NCBI RefSeq assembly: GCF_000427965.1
Contig: NZ_ATZA01000022.1
Location: forward strand, 1 to 64,000
Reading direction: 5' to 3'
Length of the DNA stretch: 64,000 nt
DNA from: Olivibacter sitiensis DSM 17696
GTDB taxonomy: Bacteria; Bacteroidota; Bacteroidia; Sphingobacteriales; Sphingobacteriaceae
Made by a program: the position numbers and the translations under genes
The notes under the pieces: generated by a model
The model's database searches: none
The model's input: the letters and a program-made list of their open reading frames with translations, nothing else
Told to the model about the DNA's origin: nothing
Part shown: positions 60,667 through 64,000 of the stretch, piece after piece
How positions within the stretch are numbered: position 1 is the first letter of the stretch
Layout of the letters: each line of letters begins with the position of its first letter

Positions 60667-61977
60667 ATGGCTAGAGAAATTTTCGAAAACAAGCGCAAGG
60701 CCTTGCGCATCAACCTGAATGAAGAAATATACGGCACCTTTGCCGAGATAGGGGCAGGGCAGGAAGTAGCCCGCAATTTTTTTACGGCCGGGGCGGCGTC
60801 AGGCACTATAGCAAAAACCATGAGTGCCTACGACATGGTTTTTAGTGATGCCATTTACGGGTCCGAGACCAACAAGCGTTATGTGAGTAGCTCGCGCTTA
60901 AAGAAAATGTTGGATCATGAATATGATTTGCTGACAGAGCGGCTCACGGGATCCAAATACCAGAACAGGAAGTTCTTTGCCTTTGCCAATACGGTCACAA
61001 CATTGAATTTCAGTAAGACCAATGAACCGCATGGGTGGCTAGGCATCAAGTTTCAGCATGAAGTGGGGGGCGAGCCTAACGAGATTATGTTCCATGTGCG
61101 CTTGCTGGATAGCGACAATGTGTTGCAGAATGCGGTACTGGGCATTCTCGGTGTGAACCTCGTATTCGCGGCCTATTTTTATATCGATGATATACAAACG
61201 CTGATTGAGTCCTTGTCCGACAACATTGCGGCGAATGCCGTAGAGATAGATTTTGTAAAAGTAAAGGGCCCCGCATTTCAGAATGTCGACGAACGATTGA
61301 TCAATCTCTATCTCATTGCCAAAGGCTACGCTACAGCAGCTATCTTTGACAAGGCGGGCAATGCGCGACAAGCGAAAGATTTTTTGTACAAGAAGAATGT
61401 CATCATCCTGATAACCAAATATAGACAGAAATCGACTCCAAATTTTGATCTGTTCAATAAGGCTGTCGACCAATTCAAACGTAATCTTGGCATTGACGAT
61501 AGCGATCTGGTGGTAATGATTGAAGTATTGATGTCTAATGTGCTGGACGATCATCCGCAGTTGAGTAATGACGATTTGGCCTATTTTGCCGCCCGGGCGG
61601 AAGAACTGTGTGCTACGGGCAATCACGTACTGGTTTCCAACTTTACCAGAAACCATCAGCTTGCGGCCTTTTTGTCGCAGTTCAAACCGCGGAATGTGGG
61701 CATATCTACCAATATTTCCAACTTACGCAATATATTCAATTCGAAGAACTATAAGGAAAATTACACCGATGAGTTGTTGGCTTATGCCAGCGGACTCTTT
61801 AGCAAAAATGTGAAGCTCTATGCTTATCCATATTTGGACAAGAAAAATGACACCATCATTACCACAGCCAATATGCCTGTTTCTGAGGAAGCCAAGCCGC
61901 TGTTCGAGTTTTTGGTTAAGAACAAATATATTATCGATATCGAGAATTACGACGAAAAATTCGTAAAAACGGTATAA
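60667..61977 (+). CDS. Conserved protein of unknown function
   Basis: 436-aa soluble protein, no signal peptide and no clear membrane helix. The N-terminal block FENKRKALRINLNEEIYGTF, then FAEIGAGQEVARNFFTAGAASGTIAKTMSAYDM (shown as EIGAGQEVARNFFTAG), is strongly patterned and I have seen it in Bacteroidetes and cyanobacteria. Database entries for such proteins are sometimes labelled TonB-dependent receptor, which the sequence does not support: there is no signal peptide, plug or barrel. GYATAAIFDKAGNARQAKDFLYKKN near 225 (given as AAIFDKAGNARQA) suggests a nucleotide- or sugar-binding fold. The role is unknown. A strong terminator follows. Confidence 0.75.
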   Translation: MAREIFENKRKALRINLNEEIYGTFAEIGAGQEVARNFFTAGAASGTIAKTMSAYDMVFSDAIYGSETNKRYVSSSRLKKMLDHEYDLLTERLTGSKYQNRKFFAFANTVTTLNFSKTNEPHGWLGIKFQHEVGGEPNEIMFHVRLLDSDNVLQNAVLGILGVNLVFAAYFYIDDIQTLIESLSDNIAANAVEIDFVKVKGPAFQNVDERLINLYLIAKGYATAAIFDKAGNARQAKDFLYKKNVIILITKYRQKSTPNFDLFNKAVDQFKRNLGIDDSDLVVMIEVLMSNVLDDHPQLSNDDLAYFAARAEELCATGNHVLVSNFTRNHQLAAFLSQFKPRNVGISTNISNLRNIFNSKNYKENYTDELLAYASGLFSKNVKLYAYPYLDKKNDTIITTANMPVSEEAKPLFEFLVKNKYIIDIENYDEKFVKTV

Positions 61978-61996
61978 ATTGTCTAACTGCTACAAC

Positions 61997-62036
61997 AAAG
62001 GGCCAATACACAAAGTATCGGCCCTTTATTTTTTTG
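61997..62036. terminator. Bidirectional terminator between the unknown gene and gcvP
   Basis: AAAGGGCC plus ATAC (61997-62009) pair with GTAT plus GGCCCTTT (62015-62027) around loop ACAAA, with one internal mismatch. An A-T7 run follows on the plus strand. Confidence 0.85.
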
Positions 62037-62047
62037 TTTACTAAGTG

Positions 62048-64000
62048 CTATTCGACTTCCTGCATCTCGTAGCTACTCAATGGAGGGCACGAGCAGATCA
62101 AAGACCTGTCGCCATGCGAGTCATTTACCCTACCTACCGATGGCCAGAACTTGTGTTCCTTTACATAAGGAAGTGGGAATGCCGCTTGTTGGCGACTATA
62201 GGGCCTATCCCAACTATCGCTACTAATGACATCTACGGTATGAGGAGCATTTTTCAGCACATTATTTTCTTTGTCTGCCACGCCATCGGCTACGCTTTCT
62301 ATTTCCTTGCGAATAGCTATTAACGCATTGCAGAAGCGATCCAACTCTGCTTTTGGTTCCGACTCGGTAGGCTCTACCATAAGTGTGCCCGCTACAGGAA
62401 ACGAAACAGTGGGCGCGTGGAAGCCATAATCCATGAGCCGTTTGGCTATATCGCCCACTTCTACGCCATGGTTCTTGAAGCTCCTACAGTCCAGTATCAT
62501 TTCATGCGCACAACGTCCATTGGCACCAGCGTAGAGTACATCATAGTGAGATTCCAACCTAGACTTGATATAGTTGGCATTCAATATGGCGTATTTGGTG
62601 GCTTTTGCGAGTCCATCGGCACCCATCATGGCGATATAGGCATGCGATATGATTAGAATAGAGGCGGAGCCGAATGGAGCAGCAGCCACGGCGTTGATGG
62701 AATTGTTTTCCTTGATATCTACCACGGAATGGCCGGGCAGGAAAGGAACTAAATGTGTGGCCACACCAATAGGCCCCATACCCGGACCACCACCACCGTG
62801 CGGAATACAGAATGTTTTGTGCAGATTGAGGTGGCATACGTCAGCCCCTATGCTGGCAGGACTTGTCAAACCCACTTGCGCGTTCATGTTGGCGCCATCC
62901 ATATAAACCTGTCCTCCGTTTTCATGGATTATTTGGCAAATGTCTACGATGGATTCCTCAAAGACACCGTGCGTAGAAGGATAGGTGACCATAAGACAAC
63001 TTAGGTTGTCCTTGTACTGTGTTGCTTTTGCTTTCAGATCTTCTACATCTATATTCCCTTTATCATCACATTTGACCACGATGACCTTAAGTCCCGCCAT
63101 AGCGGCCGAGGCGGGGTTGGTTCCATGAGCGGAGGCGGGAATGAGCACCACATTGCGGTGGCTATCACCTCTTTCTTCGTGGTAGGCCTTGATGACCATT
63201 AGGCCTGTATATTCGCCCTGCGCACCTGAATTGGGCTGAAAACTCATTTTGGCAAAGCCGGTAATTTCGCAAAGCCATTGGTTTAGCTCATTCAATACCT
63301 GCATATAGCCGCCCACCTGGTCTACAGGGGCAAAAGGATGGATATCGCTGAACTCACTCCAGGTTACGGGTATCATTTCCGTGGTGGCATTGAGTTTCAT
63401 GGTACATGATCCCAGGGGGATCATCGAATGGCAGAGTGACAAGTCCTTGGATTCAAGTGACTTGATGTAGCGTAGCATTTCGTGTTCGGAATGGTGGCTA
63501 TTGAATACCTCATGGGACAAAAAATCCGATTGGCGTTGTAAGTGGCTAGGAATAGTAGTTGCTAGCTGCTCTGCTAGACCGTCAAAATCGATGTCGTTGA
63601 CGCTCTTGCCCTTGACCTTTGCAAATACCCTGGCGATGTTTTTAACGTCTTCCACAGTGGTTGTTTCATCAAGAGACAAGTGGATGGCACCATTTGCCCC
63701 ATAGAAGAAATTCATTTCATTGTTCAAGGCTTCTGCGTGCAAGGAATTGGCGAGCTCTCCAGCTGCTATGTTTAGTGTGTCGAAAAAAGCTGGGTTCGAC
63801 TGTTCGTACCCAAGCTCATGCAATACGCTAGAGAGAAGTACGGTCAATCCATGTATGCGTTCGGCAATGCCTTTAATACCCCTTGGCCCGTGGTATGCTG
63901 CGTAAAATCCAGCCATGATGGCCAACAGTGCCTGGGCCGTACAGATGTTGGAAGAGGCCTTGTCGCGACGGATATGCTGCTCGCGCGTTTGCAGGGCCAT
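62048..64000 (-). CDS. gcvP: Glycine dehydrogenase (decarboxylating), P protein, N-terminus beyond the window
   Basis: PLP enzyme of the glycine cleavage system that decarboxylates glycine and passes the aminomethyl group to the H protein. The 650 residues in view are the C-terminal two thirds: [18 protein letters not shown] at the start, [14 protein letters not shown] near 255, [17 protein letters not shown] near 285 and the PLP lysine in [21 protein letters not shown], shown as [13 protein letters not shown], near 395. A full P protein has about 955 residues, so roughly 300 lie past the right edge. The first codon in view is internal: the frame is open at the edge. It ends before a bidirectional terminator. 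Confidence 0.95.
   Translation of the reverse strand: MALQTREQHIRRDKASSNICTAQALLAIMAGFYAAYHGPRGIKGIAERIHGLTVLLSSVLHELGYEQSNPAFFDTLNIAAGELANSLHAEALNNEMNFFYGANGAIHLSLDETTTVEDVKNIARVFAKVKGKSVNDIDFDGLAEQLATTIPSHLQRQSDFLSHEVFNSHHSEHEMLRYIKSLESKDLSLCHSMIPLGSCTMKLNATTEMIPVTWSEFSDIHPFAPVDQVGGYMQVLNELNQWLCEITGFAKMSFQPNSGAQGEYTGLMVIKAYHEERGDSHRNVVLIPASAHGTNPASAAMAGLKVIVVKCDDKGNIDVEDLKAKATQYKDNLSCLMVTYPSTHGVFEESIVDICQIIHENGGQVYMDGANMNAQVGLTSPASIGADVCHLNLHKTFCIPHGGGGPGMGPIGVATHLVPFLPGHSVVDIKENNSINAVAAAPFGSASILIISHAYIAMMGADGLAKATKYAILNANYIKSRLESHYDVLYAGANGRCAHEMILDCRSFKNHGVEVGDIAKRLMDYGFHAPTVSFPVAGTLMVEPTESEPKAELDRFCNALIAIRKEIESVADGVADKENNVLKNAPHTVDVISSDSWDRPYSRQQAAFPLPYVKEHKFWPSVGRVNDSHGDRSLICSCPPLSSYEMQEVE

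Noticed and set aside
1-64000. CRISPR arrays, tRNA or rRNA genes, prophage and restriction systems
   Set aside because: No regularly spaced repeats, no tRNA-like cloverleaf and no phage or restriction-type protein was recognised when reading through.

Overview
The window comes from a Bacteroidetes chromosome, most likely Sphingobacteriaceae or a close relative. The indicators are a gldL-gldM motor pair, the parA-parB-DUF5683-dapB-lepB cluster, an actinobacterial-type inositol-phosphate synthase, LytS/LytTR signalling, and promoters that match the Bacteroidetes -7 element TAnnTTTG. Shine-Dalgarno sequences are rare: only a few genes (sumT, yceI, parA) have a clear one. No rRNA, tRNA or CRISPR array was seen.

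Left part (1-15.6 kb): the tail of an IS30-family transposase, a UvrA-type excision ATPase, and a sulfur block (Rrf2 regulator, SUMT methyltransferase, homocysteine-forming PLP enzyme, OsmC protein). Next come a YceI protein behind a perfect 34-bp palindrome, a tandem UspA protein, inositol-3-phosphate synthase and an FMN reductase. The segregation/housekeeping cluster parA-parB-DUF5683 and dapB-lepB closes this part. It ends in a hairpin with a duplicated arm.

Middle part (15.6-29.1 kb): an RND tripartite efflux operon on the minus strand, a hexuronate pair (uxaC and an ExuT-type transporter), a Na+/H+ antiporter, and a two-gene gldL-gldM unit with no gldK or gldN beside it.

Exopolysaccharide region (29.2-54.3 kb): a large sugar-polymer locus in two blocks that meet tail to tail with 4 bp between stop codons. 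The plus block holds UDP-glucose dehydrogenase, phosphohexomutase, a 717-bp leader (C11 tract, repeats, attenuator-like hairpin), RmlD, a half-size TolC-like protein, a Wzc-like protein with a degraded kinase site, a membrane GT2, a Wzy/ligase-like protein, a 32-aa membrane microprotein, two acyltransferases and a GT4. The minus block holds a GT11 fucosyltransferase-like gene, a Wzx flippase, an unrecognised protein, three GT2 enzymes, a second nucleotide-sugar dehydrogenase, and an initiating phosphoglycosyltransferase fused to a receiver-like domain. Two response regulators and a processive GT2 complete it. Together they can make precursors, start, extend, decorate, flip, polymerise and export one polymer under response-regulator control. 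No Wza-type exporter is visible.

Right part (54.3-64 kb): two lipoproteins, a LytTR regulator with its TPR histidine kinase and a membrane protein, then a Nudix hydrolase, a conserved protein of unknown function, and the C-terminal two thirds of glycine decarboxylase GcvP, cut by the window edge.

Several start codons were moved from the longest-ORF start, using overlapping stop/start codons, ribosome binding sites, signal peptides or promoter elements; each case is stated in its entry.
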